From assembly GCA_015686845.1 (NCBI GenBank), contig JADPRS010000009.1:1-64000 (forward strand): a stretch of DNA of 64,000 nucleotides, given 5' to 3'. Position 1 is the first letter of the stretch, and every line of letters starts with the position of its first letter. Shown here one piece after another: positions 36,707 to 45,540 of the stretch. Source of the DNA: Lutibacter sp. B2. Its GTDB lineage: Bacteria; Bacillota; Clostridia; Peptostreptococcales; Thermotaleaceae. Below the pieces are notes generated by a model. It saw only the letters and a program-made list of their open reading frames with translations. It ran no database searches and had not been told where the DNA came from. The position numbers and the translations under genes were made by a program.

Positions 36707-36877
36707 ATGGCTTATGTAATCAATGATTCTTGTATGAGTTGTGGAGCTTGCGAACCAGAATGTCCAGTTAGCTGTATTACTGCTGGAGACGACCAATATG
36801 AAATCGACGCATCTGCATGTATCGACTGTGGTGCTTGTGCAAATGTTTGCCCTGTAGACGCAGCAGTTATGGAGTAA
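36707..36877 (+). CDS. 2[4Fe-4S] clostridial-type ferredoxin
   Basis: A 56-residue electron carrier. Two CxxCxxCxxxCP clusters are complete: Cys9-12-15-19 followed by Pro20, and Cys38-41-44-48 followed by Pro49. The short spacer between them is standard for clostridial ferredoxin. GAGGAGG stands nine bases before the ATG, and a terminator follows. It would serve as low-potential donor or acceptor for hydrogenase, oxidoreductases or bifurcating Etf/acyl-CoA dehydrogenase complexes, whose likely genes lie about 2 kb away. Confidence 0.96.
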   Translation: MAYVINDSCMSCGACEPECPVSCITAGDDQYEIDASACIDCGACANVCPVDAAVME

Positions 36878-36898
36878 TCACAACCATATGTACGTATA

Positions 36899-36930
36899 AA
36901 AAAAGATACTCTTTATTGGGTATCTTTTTT
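36899..36930. terminator. Terminator shared by ferredoxin and the convergent marR gene
   Basis: An 11-bp stem (36899-36909 / 36920-36930) made of an A-run plus GATAC and its complement; T-runs occur on both sides. The marR stop codon overlaps the right arm. Confidence 0.82.
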
Positions 36931-37366
36931 ATTTTAAAGTCGTTTGATTAATTTTACTCAAAAACTTTAAAATAGCCTTTTCCTCATTCAGTGTTATATC
37001 TGACAATATAAACTCCAGAAAATTCTCTTGTATTTCTAACGTTTTATTATACATATCCATTCCCTTTTCAGTCAAACTTAATATATATGCTCTCTTATCA
37101 TCTTCACTTCGTTCTTTTCTTACATATGCATATAGAACCAATTTCTTAATGATAGAAGCAACCATTCCACGATCCATTTCTACTTCTTCTAATAATTCAT
37201 AGATTTTTTTTTCTTTTTCTTCTCCAATAGCCTTTAATACATACACATCTAATAGTGATAGTTCTTTACTCTTCGTTCCTATTTTAAAACCCTTTCTATC
37301 ATAAACTAAAATCTTATGCATTAATTTTTCAACCATTATATTGATCTCATTGTAATAATTACCCAT
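36929..37366 (-). CDS. MarR family transcriptional regulator
   Basis: A winged-helix protein of 145 residues. SLLDVYVLKAIGEEKEKKI is followed by the recognition segment EEVEMDRGMVASIIKKLV and by VRKERSEDDKRAYILSLTEKG, the MarR wing. The ATG at 37366 has AGGTGG five bases upstream; the GTG at 37375 overlaps that site. It has its own near-consensus promoter. It lies between ferredoxin and the acyl-CoA dehydrogenase/Etf operon, so those are possible targets; I see no direct evidence of which. Confidence 0.9.
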   Translation of the reverse strand: MGNYYNEINIMVEKLMHKILVYDRKGFKIGTKSKELSLLDVYVLKAIGEEKEKKIYELLEEVEMDRGMVASIIKKLVLYAYVRKERSEDDKRAYILSLTEKGMDMYNKTLEIQENFLEFILSDITLNEEKAILKFLSKINQTTLK

Positions 37367-37400
37367 TGTAACCACCTAATATTTATTCTTATTTTTTATC

Positions 37401-37429
37401 ATTATAACATAATTGATAACTCATTTCAA
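37401..37429 (-). promoter_or_regulatory. Promoter of the marR gene
   Basis: -35 TTGAAA (37424-37429), 17-base spacer, -10 TATAAT (37401-37406). TTATCA and TGATAA half-sites flank the -10 and could form an operator. Confidence 0.82.
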
Positions 37430-37456
37430 TTTCACATAATTCCATGCTGAAATATA

Positions 37457-37492
37457 AAACGAGCAATTGTTTAAATAAACAATTGCTCGTTT
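37457..37492 (-). terminator. Terminator of the acd-etfB-etfA operon
   Basis: A perfect 17-bp inverted repeat (37457-37473 / 37476-37492) with a two-base loop; TTTTATATTT follows on the minus strand. It sits 9 bases beyond the etfA stop. Confidence 0.82.
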
Positions 37493-37501
37493 TGTTTCAC
37501 C

Positions 37502-38536
37502 TTATTTTAATGCTGCTACAAGTTCTTCAGCATTACCAATTGCTTCAATTAATTTAGGAACTACATCATATAAGTCTCCAACGATTCCATAATCAGCAAC
37601 GTCAAAGATTGGTGCGTTCGCATTTTTATTGATTGCAATAATAAGATCTGAAGATTGCATTCCAGCTAAATGTTGGATTGCTCCTGAGATACCGCAAGCA
37701 ATATAAATTTGTGGCTTAACAGTAGTACCTGTTTGTCCTACTTGGTGAGAATGTTCGATCCATCCTGCATCAACGCAAGCACGAGATGATCCTACTACTC
37801 CACCTAATTTATCAGCTAATTTTTTGATTAATTCAAATCCTTCTTGGTTTCCAATTCCACGTCCACCAGATACAATGAAGTCAGCATCTGTAAGAGATAC
37901 TATTTCTTTCATAGCTTTTACTATTTCTACTACATCTGTTCTGATATCTTTTTTCTCTAATCTAACATCAAGTTTGATAATTTCTCCAGTTCTAGAATCA
38001 TCTTTATGCGCTTTATCCATAACTCCAGTTCTTACTGTAGACATTTGTGGTCTATGCTTTTCACAAATGATTGTAGCCATGATGTTTCCACCAAATGCTG
38101 GACGAGTTTGAAGAATCTTCTTGTCTTCTGGATCTATTTCAAGTTGTGTACAGTCAGCTGTAAGTCCAGTATCTACTCTAGCAGCAACTCTAGGTGCTAA
38201 ATCTCTTCCTATGTGAGTTGCTCCCATTAAAACGATTTCTGGTTTAATTTCAGTGATTGCTTCAGCAATTACATTTGTATATCCATCAGTAGTGAATTTT
38301 TCTAACAATTCATCTTGTCCTAGGTATACTTTGTCAGCACCATATGAAATTAATTCTTTTGCTAAACCGTCTACATTGTGTCCTAATAAAATAGCACAAA
38401 CTTGTGTACCGATTTCATTTGCTAATTTTTTACCTTCTCCAAGAAGTTCTATTACTACAGGCATAAGTTTGCCTTGTCTTTGTTCTGCAAATACCCATAC
38501 ATTTTTGTACGCAGAAGTATCTTGTACGATTGGCAT
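37502..38536 (-). CDS. etfA: Electron transfer flavoprotein alpha subunit
   Basis: EtfA carries FAD and pairs with EtfB to pass electrons to or from acyl-CoA dehydrogenase. The C-terminal FAD domain is clear: [39 protein letters not shown], and [20 protein letters not shown] with the final [20 protein letters not shown]. Length 344, with no ferredoxin-domain insertion. It is last in the acd-etfB-etfA operon, the order of clostridial butyryl-CoA dehydrogenase/Etf sets, some of which bifurcate electrons from NADH to ferredoxin and crotonyl-CoA. Confidence 0.96.
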   Translation of the reverse strand: MPIVQDTSAYKNVWVFAEQRQGKLMPVVIELLGEGKKLANEIGTQVCAILLGHNVDGLAKELISYGADKVYLGQDELLEKFTTDGYTNVIAEAITEIKPEIVLMGATHIGRDLAPRVAARVDTGLTADCTQLEIDPEDKKILQTRPAFGGNIMATIICEKHRPQMSTVRTGVMDKAHKDDSRTGEIIKLDVRLEKKDIRTDVVEIVKAMKEIVSLTDADFIVSGGRGIGNQEGFELIKKLADKLGGVVGSSRACVDAGWIEHSHQVGQTGTTVKPQIYIACGISGAIQHLAGMQSSDLIIAINKNANAPIFDVADYGIVGDLYDVVPKLIEAIGNAEELVAALK

Positions 38537-38581
38537 AATGTTCCCTCCTACTTTTCATTTTTCTATATTAAATAACGTTAT

Positions 38582-39373
38582 TTATATAAGATGCTTTTGC
38601 TTAAGTGAAATTGCTACTTTTTCAGCCATTTCTTTAGCAGTACCTTCAAGCATAACACCTTTTCCTTTTGGTGTTGGTACAAAAGAACGTCTAACTCTAG
38701 TTGGAGATGCTTTTAATCCAACTTCGTCTTGTTCAATTCCTAAGTCAGCAAACGAGCAAACCTTTACTTCTTTTTCTTTATATGCATCATAGATTCCTTT
38801 AACATACATATATCTTGGCGTATTTGTTTCTTTAATAGCTGTAAGAAGGATCGGTGTTTGAGCTTTGATTACTTCGTATCCATCTTCTAATTGTCTTTCA
38901 ATAGTAAGTTCGTTACCATTTACATCCACTTTTTGAACATACGTAACTTGAGCAATTCCTAATCTTTCTGCGATTTGAGGTCCTACTTGCGCAGTATCTC
39001 CATCGATTGCTTGTCTTCCAGCAAATATTATGTCATATTCTCCTACTACTTTGTCAATAGCTGCAGCAATTGCGTTAGAAGTTGCCCAAGTATCTCCACC
39101 TGCGAACTCTCTACCACTTAAATGGATTGCATCATCTGCACCCATAGCTAAACATTCTCTTAACATTTCATCAGCTTGAGGAGGCCCCATTGTTAAAACA
39201 GTTACATGAACATCATCATACTTATCCTTTAAGATTAATGCTTCTTCCAATGCATTTGCATCATCTGGATTCAATATACTTGGAACTCCTTCACGAATAA
39301 GAGTTCCTTTTATAGGGTCTATTCTAACTTCGTTTGTATCTGGAACTTGTTTTACACAAACAATTATTTTCAT
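38582..39373 (-). CDS. etfB: Electron transfer flavoprotein beta subunit
   Basis: EtfB binds AMP or, in bifurcating types, a second FAD. The sequence begins MKIIVCVKQVPDTNEVRIDP and shows VLTMGPPQADEMLRECLAMG, IIFAGRQAIDGDTAQVGPQI and the C-terminal adenine-binding region. The 263-residue length is normal. GQxAxDGDTxQVGP-type residues fit the family, but I cannot tell bifurcating from ordinary EtfB by eye. GGAGG precedes the ATG. It sits between acd and etfA. Confidence 0.96.
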   Translation of the reverse strand: MKIIVCVKQVPDTNEVRIDPIKGTLIREGVPSILNPDDANALEEALILKDKYDDVHVTVLTMGPPQADEMLRECLAMGADDAIHLSGREFAGGDTWATSNAIAAAIDKVVGEYDIIFAGRQAIDGDTAQVGPQIAERLGIAQVTYVQKVDVNGNELTIERQLEDGYEVIKAQTPILLTAIKETNTPRYMYVKGIYDAYKEKEVKVCSFADLGIEQDEVGLKASPTRVRRSFVPTPKGKGVMLEGTAKEMAEKVAISLKQKHLI

Positions 39374-39428
39374 ATTTCTTCCTCCTTTTATATTTCATAT
39401 TATCGAACATATATAAATGAATTCATAA

Positions 39429-40568
39429 TTATTTCAAGATATGTGCAGCAATAACCATTTTTTGTACTTCTGAAGTACCTTCGTAGATTTCAGTGATTTT
39501 AGCGTCTCTCATCATTCTTTCTACTGGATAATCTCTAGTATATCCATATCCACCATGTAATTGAACAGCTTTAGTAGTTACATGCATAGCAGTTTCAGCT
39601 GCAAATAATTTAGCCATAGCAGCTTCTTTAGAATAAGATAATCCTTGAGATTTTCTCCATGCAGCATTATAAATTAAATGTCTTGATGCTTGGATTCTAG
39701 TTTCCATATCAGCCATTTCGAATTGTAATGCTTGGAATTTAGCAAGAGGTCTACCAAATTGTTGTCTTTCTTTTGTATATTTAATACTTTCATCTAAAGC
39801 ACCTTGAGCAATTCCTAATGCTTGAGAAGCGATACCAATTCTACCACCATCAAGAGTAGTCATAGCAACTGTGAAACCTTTTCCTATTTTTCCTAATAAG
39901 TTTTCTTTAGGAATTCTGCAGTTTTCAAAGATTAACTCTGTAGTAGCAGAAGCTCTGATCCCTAGTTTGTCTTCTTTTTTACCAATGCTAAATCCTGGCG
40001 TATCTTTCTCCATGATGAACGCACTGATTCCTTTTGTTCCTTTTGATGCATCCGTCATTGCCATTACAACATAAGTGTCTGCAACTCCACCATTTGTGAT
40101 GAATATTTTAGAACCATTGATAATCCACTCATCGCCATCTAATTCAGCAGTCGTTTGTTGTCCTGCTGCATCCGTTCCTGCATTAGGCTCAGTTAATCCA
40201 AATGCGCCAAGTTTTTCACCTTTTGCTAATGGAATTAAGTATTTTTGTTTTTGTTCTTCAGTACCATATTTCATGATTGGCCACATACATAATGAACTGT
40301 GTGCTGAACAGATAACACCAGTTGTTCCGCAAACTCTAGAAAGTTCTTCTACAGTAATTGCATACGTAACTTCGTCTGCTCCTGCGCCACCATATTCTTT
40401 AGGTACGAAAGTTCCTAACATGTTGTATCTTGCCATTTGTTTTACTGTTTCCCATGGAAATCTTTCTGTATCGTCAATTTCTGCTGCGATTGGTTGTACT
40501 TCATTTAGTGCGAAGCTTCTAACCATTTTTCTAACCATTTCTTGTTCGTTGGTTAATTTGAATTGCAT
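39429..40568 (-). CDS. Acyl-CoA dehydrogenase, probably butyryl-CoA dehydrogenase
   Basis: A 379-residue flavoenzyme oxidising or reducing short-chain acyl-CoA. GAFGLTEPNAGTDAAGQQT and FITNGGVADTYVVMA are FAD-binding motifs; QLHGGYGYTRDYPVERMMRD and the catalytic Glu in ITEIYEGTSEVQ place it with short-chain enzymes such as Bcd. The start is the ATG at 40568, with GAGGAGGG upstream; the frame extends to 40613 without a site. With etfBA it forms the electron sink of amino-acid or butyrate fermentation. The exact acyl chain is inferred. Confidence 0.93.
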   Translation of the reverse strand: MQFKLTNEQEMVRKMVRSFALNEVQPIAAEIDDTERFPWETVKQMARYNMLGTFVPKEYGGAGADEVTYAITVEELSRVCGTTGVICSAHSSLCMWPIMKYGTEEQKQKYLIPLAKGEKLGAFGLTEPNAGTDAAGQQTTAELDGDEWIINGSKIFITNGGVADTYVVMAMTDASKGTKGISAFIMEKDTPGFSIGKKEDKLGIRASATTELIFENCRIPKENLLGKIGKGFTVAMTTLDGGRIGIASQALGIAQGALDESIKYTKERQQFGRPLAKFQALQFEMADMETRIQASRHLIYNAAWRKSQGLSYSKEAAMAKLFAAETAMHVTTKAVQLHGGYGYTRDYPVERMMRDAKITEIYEGTSEVQKMVIAAHILK

Positions 40569-40625
40569 GTTAATTCCCTCCTCTATATTTTTAAAAATTG
40601 ATATTTTTTTCACATTACGATTTTA

Positions 40626-40653
40626 ATTATAGCATAGATTGTCTTAATTTCAA
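40626..40653 (-). promoter_or_regulatory. Promoter of the acd-etfBA operon
   Basis: -35 TTGAAA (40648-40653), 16-base spacer, -10 TATAAT (40626-40631). Confidence 0.78.
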
Positions 40654-40735
40654 ATTTAAAATGTGAAAAATTATAAAAAATATGAATAAATTTTGTTTTA
40701 TATATAATTCTTATTTAAACATGACTTTATGCACT

Positions 40736-40749
40736 TGTATACATGTACA
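40736..40749. promoter_or_regulatory. TGTATACATGT motif upstream of acd, shared with gdhA leader
   Basis: TGTATACATGTACA is nearly palindromic; its first 11 bases repeat exactly (on the other strand) at 35552-35562. It is about 85 bases upstream of the acd -35, within the 338-bp gap between rex and acd. The rest of that gap is AT-rich with no ORF. Confidence 0.4.
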
Positions 40750-40906
40750 TTTTTTACACACTTATATAAGATTTTATTCCACAAGATTAATATTCATATA
40801 GTTTTTATCCCTTGTTTAGCATTTGAACCTTTTAAATAAATTTACATTTTGTCTGAAATTTTGCACACTGTATCATTAATCAAACAATATTTAAAATATA
40901 TTACTA

Positions 40907-41542
40907 TTATTCATGATGTTTCAGTAGGAACGATATGGTATATAAACTTTCACTTAAATGGACCGTTTCTACAACCACGTCTGATGGTGCTTGTATATCC
41001 GTTGGTGCAAAGTTCCAGATTCCCTTTATACCATTTGTTGCCATTACTTCAGCTACAGATTGGGCTTTTTCTTTGGATGTACAAATAATACCAATATCCA
41101 CTTTATTTTGCTTAATAAAATCACCCATTAAATCCGCATCCATAATCTCTATATCTCTAATTTTAAGACCAATAAGCTTTGGATTAATATCAAACATACC
41201 AATTGGAATAAAACCAGCTTTATCAAAGTTCGTGTAGTTAGCAATAGCTTGTCCTAAATTTCCAGCACCAACAATAATAGTATTATAAGAATGATCTAAC
41301 CCTAAGATCTTTCCTATCGCCTTATATAATTCTTCTACCTTATAACCATATCCTTGTTGTCCAAAGCCTCCGAAGTTATTTAAATCTTGTCTAATTTGTG
41401 AAGCTGTAAACCCAATAAGTTCACTTAACTCCTTAGACGAAATTCTTTCTCTTCCTTTTTCTAACAATTCAGATAAATATCTCCTGTACTTTGGTAATCT
41501 TCGAATAACTGCCATAGATATTTTTGCATTTTCTTTGATCAT
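40907..41542 (-). CDS. rex: Redox-sensing transcriptional repressor Rex
   Basis: Rex senses the NADH/NAD+ ratio and represses fermentative genes. The N-terminal winged helix (ISMAVIRRLPKYRRYLSELL, SSKELSELIGFTASQIRQDL, NNFGGFGQQGYGY) and the Rossmann domain (IIVGAGNLGQAIANY) are plain. Product 211 residues from the ATG at 41542, nine bases after AGAGG; the in-frame TTG at 41551 falls in the spacer. It has a consensus promoter. In clostridia Rex often controls bcd-etf operons, and such an operon is the next unit here. I found no clear TTGTTAAnnnnTTAACAA site in the acd promoter. Confidence 0.96.
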   Translation of the reverse strand: MIKENAKISMAVIRRLPKYRRYLSELLEKGRERISSKELSELIGFTASQIRQDLNNFGGFGQQGYGYKVEELYKAIGKILGLDHSYNTIIVGAGNLGQAIANYTNFDKAGFIPIGMFDINPKLIGLKIRDIEIMDADLMGDFIKQNKVDIGIICTSKEKAQSVAEVMATNGIKGIWNFAPTDIQAPSDVVVETVHLSESLYTISFLLKHHE

Positions 41543-41574
41543 AATTACCAACCTCTATATACGATTTTTTTCAA

Positions 41575-41603
41575 ATTATATCACTGGTCAAAGCATCTGT
41601 CAA
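41575..41603 (-). promoter_or_regulatory. rex promoter
   Basis: -35 TTGACA (41598-41603), 17-base spacer, -10 TATAAT (41575-41580): a perfect sigma-A consensus. Confidence 0.9.
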
Positions 41604-41658
41604 TCCATTCCAATTTCTTACTTTCCCCTTATTTATTGATTCTATCATATTTTTCAAA

Positions 41659-41709
41659 TTATTGTATCTTGCTTTTATTTTTATTTTTCTTGTTTTTTTG
41701 ATACAATAA
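41659..41709. repeat. Long-range inverted repeat before the ABC-F gene
   Basis: TTATTGTATC (41659-41668) pairs perfectly with GATACAATAA (41700-41709) across 31 T-rich bases. It lies in the probable promoter region of the ABC-F gene, whose leader (41710-41791) is otherwise plain. It may be an operator or a transcript structure. Confidence 0.45.
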
Positions 41710-41791
41710 AGATTGAGCCATATTAACCTTAAACATTTACTTTAAACATTAATTTTAAACTTCTTTATTAATATTAGCAAGGAGGATATTT

Positions 41792-43708
41792 ATGATTATT
41801 TTATCATGCAATCATATTAGCAAAGCTTTTGGGATTGACACCATATTAAACAATATTTCTTTTTCCATTAACAAAGGGGAAAAAATAGGATTGGTCGGAA
41901 CCAATGGTGCAGGAAAATCCACTTTATTTAAAATTATTACTGGCAAACATTCCTATGACAGTGGTGAACTTTATTTATCCAAAAATATCTCTATCGGATA
42001 TTTAGAACAACATACTGATTTATCAAATCAAAATAGCATTTTTGATGAAATACTTCAAGTTTTCGAAGATCTTATAAAACTTGAAGCCGAACTTAGAAAT
42101 TTAGAACAAGATATTTCTGCCACTTCATCTGATTCTAAACTACAAATTTTAATGGACACTTATGCATTAAAATCTGAAGAATTTCAGAAAAAAAACGGGT
42201 ATGGATATAGTAGTGAAATCAAAGGAGTTTTAAGAGGATTAGGTTTTAATGAAGATGAATTTCATAAGCCTATTTATCAATTAAGCGGAGGTCAAAAAAC
42301 ACGGGTACGCTTAGGCAAGCTTCTACTGAGAAAACCAGATATTCTATTATTAGATGAACCAACAAACCATTTAGATATGGATGCAACAGAATGGCTAGAG
42401 TCCTTTTTAAAATCATATAATGGTACGATTCTTCTTATTTCTCATGATCGATACTTTTTAGATCAAGTGGTTGAAAAGATGTATGAAATTGAAAATAAAG
42501 AGCTTATCACATACAACGGAAACTATACTTATTATACGCAGAAAAAAGAAGTGCTCTTTCATCAGCGACAAAAGGAATATCTTGCCCAACAAAAAGAAGT
42601 AGAAAAACAAGAAGAAATAATTCGTAGATTTAAACAACATGGAACAGAAAAATTAGCGAAACGAGCAAGAAGTAGAGAAAAAAAAGTAGACAGCATAGAA
42701 CGCATAGAAAAACCCTTACAATTTCAGAAAAATACCAAGATTCGTTTTGAAACACAAATAAAAAGTGGCAACGATATTTTAAAAGCAAACAATTTATCCA
42801 AAAGTTTTGATATCCACTTGTTATTCAAAAACGTAAATTTTGAAATCTACAAAGGAGAAAAAATAGGTCTTATTGGCCCAAATGGTATTGGTAAATCTAC
42901 TTTACTCAAAATGATTCTTGAAAATATTTCATATGACACAGGCTCTATTGTCTTAGGTCATAATGTAGAAGTGGGTTATTTTGATCAAGAACAATCAGAG
43001 CTTAACTTAAAAAACACCGTCATTGATGAAATATGGCACGAGCATATTCATTTTACTCAAACACAAGTACGTACGCTTCTTGGTTCATTCTTATTTATTG
43101 ATGAAGAAGTATTCAAGGAAATATCAGCCCTTAGTGGTGGAGAAAAAAGTAAGCTCTCACTACTTAAGCTTATGCTTTCTAAATCAAATTTTTTATTAAT
43201 GGATGAGCCAACAAACCATTTAGATATCGTATCTAAAGAAGTTTTAGAAGAAGCCCTAACAAATTACGACGGTACGATTCTTGTAATTTCCCATGACCGT
43301 TATTTTCTAAATAAAGTTACAAACAAGACATTTGATCTTAGCCCTGATGGGTTAGAAACTTATTTAGGGAATTATGCATATTATCAAGAAAAGAAGAATA
43401 TGTTTGAAGAAACAAAACCTCTACCAATAGAATCTACACAAACGAAAACACAAGTTAAAGATGCTAGACGCAAAGAAAAAGAAAAACAACTTCAAGAAAG
43501 AAAGTCAAAAAAACAACTTCAAGAACTCGAACAAAAAATTGCTTCTTTAGAAGAACAAATGAATGATCTTCAAGATTTAATGTGCAAAGAAGAAATATAT
43601 TCAAATCCAGAAAAAAGCAAAGAAATAAACACACAAAGTGCCACATTAAAACAAGATTTAGACATTCTATATGAACAATGGGAAAACTTTTCAGACGATT
43701 CCTTATGA
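41792..43708 (+). CDS. ABC-F family ATP-binding protein (YdiF-like)
   Basis: Two ABC ATPase domains in 638 residues and no membrane part, hence ABC-F. Domain 1 has GLVGTNGAGKSTLF, LSGGQKTRVRLGKLLL and LLLDEPTNHLD; domain 2 has GLIGPNGIGKSTLL, LSGGEKSKLSLLKLML and LLMDEPTNHLD. The inter-domain linker is charged and helical, and the C-terminus is a long coiled coil rich in Lys, Glu and Gln. Such proteins act on the ribosome's E site; some give antibiotic resistance. The layout looks like housekeeping YdiF-type rather than resistance type, but this is not certain. AAGGAGG precedes the ATG. Confidence 0.92.
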   Translation: MIILSCNHISKAFGIDTILNNISFSINKGEKIGLVGTNGAGKSTLFKIITGKHSYDSGELYLSKNISIGYLEQHTDLSNQNSIFDEILQVFEDLIKLEAELRNLEQDISATSSDSKLQILMDTYALKSEEFQKKNGYGYSSEIKGVLRGLGFNEDEFHKPIYQLSGGQKTRVRLGKLLLRKPDILLLDEPTNHLDMDATEWLESFLKSYNGTILLISHDRYFLDQVVEKMYEIENKELITYNGNYTYYTQKKEVLFHQRQKEYLAQQKEVEKQEEIIRRFKQHGTEKLAKRARSREKKVDSIERIEKPLQFQKNTKIRFETQIKSGNDILKANNLSKSFDIHLLFKNVNFEIYKGEKIGLIGPNGIGKSTLLKMILENISYDTGSIVLGHNVEVGYFDQEQSELNLKNTVIDEIWHEHIHFTQTQVRTLLGSFLFIDEEVFKEISALSGGEKSKLSLLKLMLSKSNFLLMDEPTNHLDIVSKEVLEEALTNYDGTILVISHDRYFLNKVTNKTFDLSPDGLETYLGNYAYYQEKKNMFEETKPLPIESTQTKTQVKDARRKEKEKQLQERKSKKQLQELEQKIASLEEQMNDLQDLMCKEEIYSNPEKSKEINTQSATLKQDLDILYEQWENFSDDSL

Positions 43709-43736
43709 TGAGTTATTCATATGGAATCTGTAAATG

Positions 43737-43788
43737 CTATAAAAATAAAAATATATTATAATTAAATATTTTTATAGTATTTTTATTT
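43737..43788 (+). terminator. Terminator after the ABC-F gene
   Basis: An 11-bp stem, CTATAAAAATA (43737-43747) with 43767-43777, is followed by TATTTTTATTT. Confidence 0.75.
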
Positions 43789-43859
43789 AAGATATGGTAA
43801 AATAACGTCAAAAGATGATCATATCAATTAAATTCATTTAAATTTAGGAGGTAATATTT

Positions 43860-44090
43860 ATGTTATTAGAAAAAATAAAAGAAATTATTATTGAACAATT
43901 AGGATTAGACAATGACACAACGATTACATTAGATTCTTCTTTAATAGGTGATTTAGAAGCAGATTCATTAGATGCTGTTGAAATCATCATGGCTATTGAA
44001 GATGAATTCGATATTGAAGTTCCAGATGAAGATGCTGAAGGCTTCAAAACAGTTGGTAATATTGTAGATTACGTAACAGAAAGAAAGTAG
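43860..44090 (+). CDS. acpP: Acyl carrier protein
   Basis: A 76-residue acidic ACP. The phosphopantetheine site is Ser in [19 protein letters not shown], exactly the family motif; the helix pattern [14 protein letters not shown] at the N-terminus and IVDYVTERK at the end fit. AGGAGG lies seven bases before the ATG. It is monocistronic here, away from any fatty-acid gene; a second ACP in a fab cluster elsewhere is possible, so this could be an auxiliary copy. Confidence 0.95.
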   Translation: MLLEKIKEIIIEQLGLDNDTTITLDSSLIGDLEADSLDAVEIIMAIEDEFDIEVPDEDAEGFKTVGNIVDYVTERK

Positions 44091-44119
44091 TTTGATTTTC
44101 AAACTACTTTCTTTTTTTT
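44083..44119 (+). terminator. Terminator after acpP
   Basis: A perfect 13-bp stem (44083-44095 / 44099-44111) overlapping the stop codon, followed by eight T. Confidence 0.9.
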
Positions 44120-44261
44120 ATAGACCAACAACTTAGCTATTAACTATATAGCAAGGGTGTAACTATATAAACGTCGTTCCGGCAAGTATGAAGATTGCAA
44201 GTCACTCCTTATTATATAATTACAGCCTTTTAAAATTAAAGGATGAAGTTGTTTGTCTATA
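44119..44261. repeat. 143-bp palindromic element, MITE-like or structured RNA, unidentified
   Basis: The ends are inverted repeats of 16 bp with one mismatch (44119-44134 and 44246-44261, core AACAACTT), bounded by TA as a TA target duplication would be. Inside lies a second, 18-bp inverted repeat matching at 16 positions (AAGGGTGTAACTATATAA near 44153 against the complement of 44211-44228), plus a small GCTAT/ATAGC hairpin. There is no ORF and no promoter I trust. The arrangement could be a mobile miniature element or a branched RNA; I do not recognise it as a known RNA class. Confidence 0.55.
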
Positions 44262-44342
44262 ATAAAATATAAATTTTTATGCATAGTTTTCATACTTTAA
44301 TCATATAATTGAATAAGGCACGTTATAATATGTATTCACATT

Positions 44343-44434
44343 TTTTCCACAGAATTATCAATGTTATGCACAATTCCATCTTCGCTTTTAGCCATTTATA
44401 CATCTTATCCACATTACCCACAATGTTCTCCACA
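44343..44434 (+). other. Cluster of five DnaA-box-like 9-mers
   Basis: In the same orientation: TTTTCCACA (44343), TTATGCACA (44364), TTATCCACA (44405), TTACCCACA (44414, directly abutting) and TTCTCCACA (44426). Two match TTATNCACA fully and three have one mismatch. They fill the 3' side of the non-coding gap between acpP and tsaD. A 15-bp stretch, TCCACAGAATTTTCT (44429), recurs at 59326 in a second cluster. Confidence 0.65.
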
Positions 44435-44454
44435 GAATTTTCTGAATAACTTTT

Positions 44455-45507
44455 CTATCTATTTTTTTCTCCTAACTTTAAATTCGGTATAGCATTTAAG
44501 TACAGATCTTTTTTGTATCCATCAATATAGTCATAAAAAGTGGCACATCCAATCATGGCTGCATTATCTGTACATAACTTAATATCTGGATATAAAACAT
44601 GCATCCCTTCTTTTTCTGCTTCCTTTTTCAAGTGTTCTCGTAAACCACTATTGGCAGCTACACCTCCAGCTAATACAATCTGATCTGTATGCTTTTCTTT
44701 TGCTGCTTTTATCGCTTTTGTCACTAAAACCTCAATGACAGCTACTTGAAAAGATGCTGCTACATCTGCCTCTATAATTTCCATTTCTTTTTGCTTTTGA
44801 GAATTTAAATAATTAAGCACAGCTGATTTTATACCACTAAAACTAAAATCATAGCTATCTGCTTCAAGATAAGATCTTGGGAATTTAATAGCTTTAGAAT
44901 CTCCTATCTTTGACAACTGATCGATCAAAGGTCCTCCAGGATAGCCTAATCCCATAGCTCTTGCAACTTTATCAAAGGCTTCCCCTACTGCATCATCTCT
45001 TGTTCTTCCTAGAATTTCATAAACACCATAATCTTTTACATAAGCTAAGTGCGTATGCCCTCCTGATACAATCAAACATAAAAAGGGTGGTTTTAATTCA
45101 GGATGCTGAATGTAATTTGCACAAATATGTCCCTCTATATGATTGACTCCAACCAAAGGAATATCTAATGCATAAGCCATAGCCTTAGCAGTAGATACAC
45201 CAACTAATAAAGCCCCTACAAGCCCGGGACCATAGGTTACACCAATATGATCTATATCCTCTAAGGACACTTTTGCTTCATCTATAGCTTGTTGGATGAC
45301 CATATCAATATTTTCAACATGTTTTCTCGAAGCAACCTCAGGTACAACGCCTCCAAATTTTTTATGCACATCGATCTGAGAAGATATTATATTTGATAGC
45401 ACTTCTCTTCCATCTTTCAAAACTGCTGCAGCTGTTTCATCACAACTACTTTCTATAGCAAGGGTTAAATAATATTTACCATTCTTAGGTGGCAATATCT
45501 TATTCAT
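44455..45507 (-). CDS. tsaD: tRNA N6-threonylcarbamoyladenosine synthase TsaD
   Basis: TsaD transfers threonylcarbamoyl to A37 of ANN-decoding tRNAs, with TsaB and TsaE. The ASKHA fold shows [31 protein letters not shown] with metal His, [28 protein letters not shown] (metal His pair), and [25 protein letters not shown] and DNAAMIG end it. I use the ATG at 45507, eight bases after GAGG; the GTG at 45516 overlaps the site. The gene stands alone with its own promoter, 1.6 kb from the tsaE-tsaB-rimI operon. Confidence 0.96.
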   Translation of the reverse strand: MNKILPPKNGKYYLTLAIESSCDETAAAVLKDGREVLSNIISSQIDVHKKFGGVVPEVASRKHVENIDMVIQQAIDEAKVSLEDIDHIGVTYGPGLVGALLVGVSTAKAMAYALDIPLVGVNHIEGHICANYIQHPELKPPFLCLIVSGGHTHLAYVKDYGVYEILGRTRDDAVGEAFDKVARAMGLGYPGGPLIDQLSKIGDSKAIKFPRSYLEADSYDFSFSGIKSAVLNYLNSQKQKEMEIIEADVAASFQVAVIEVLVTKAIKAAKEKHTDQIVLAGGVAANSGLREHLKKEAEKEGMHVLYPDIKLCTDNAAMIGCATFYDYIDGYKKDLYLNAIPNLKLGEKNR

Positions 45508-45540
45508 ACTATACACCTCATTTCTCTTTTGTTCTTTAAT

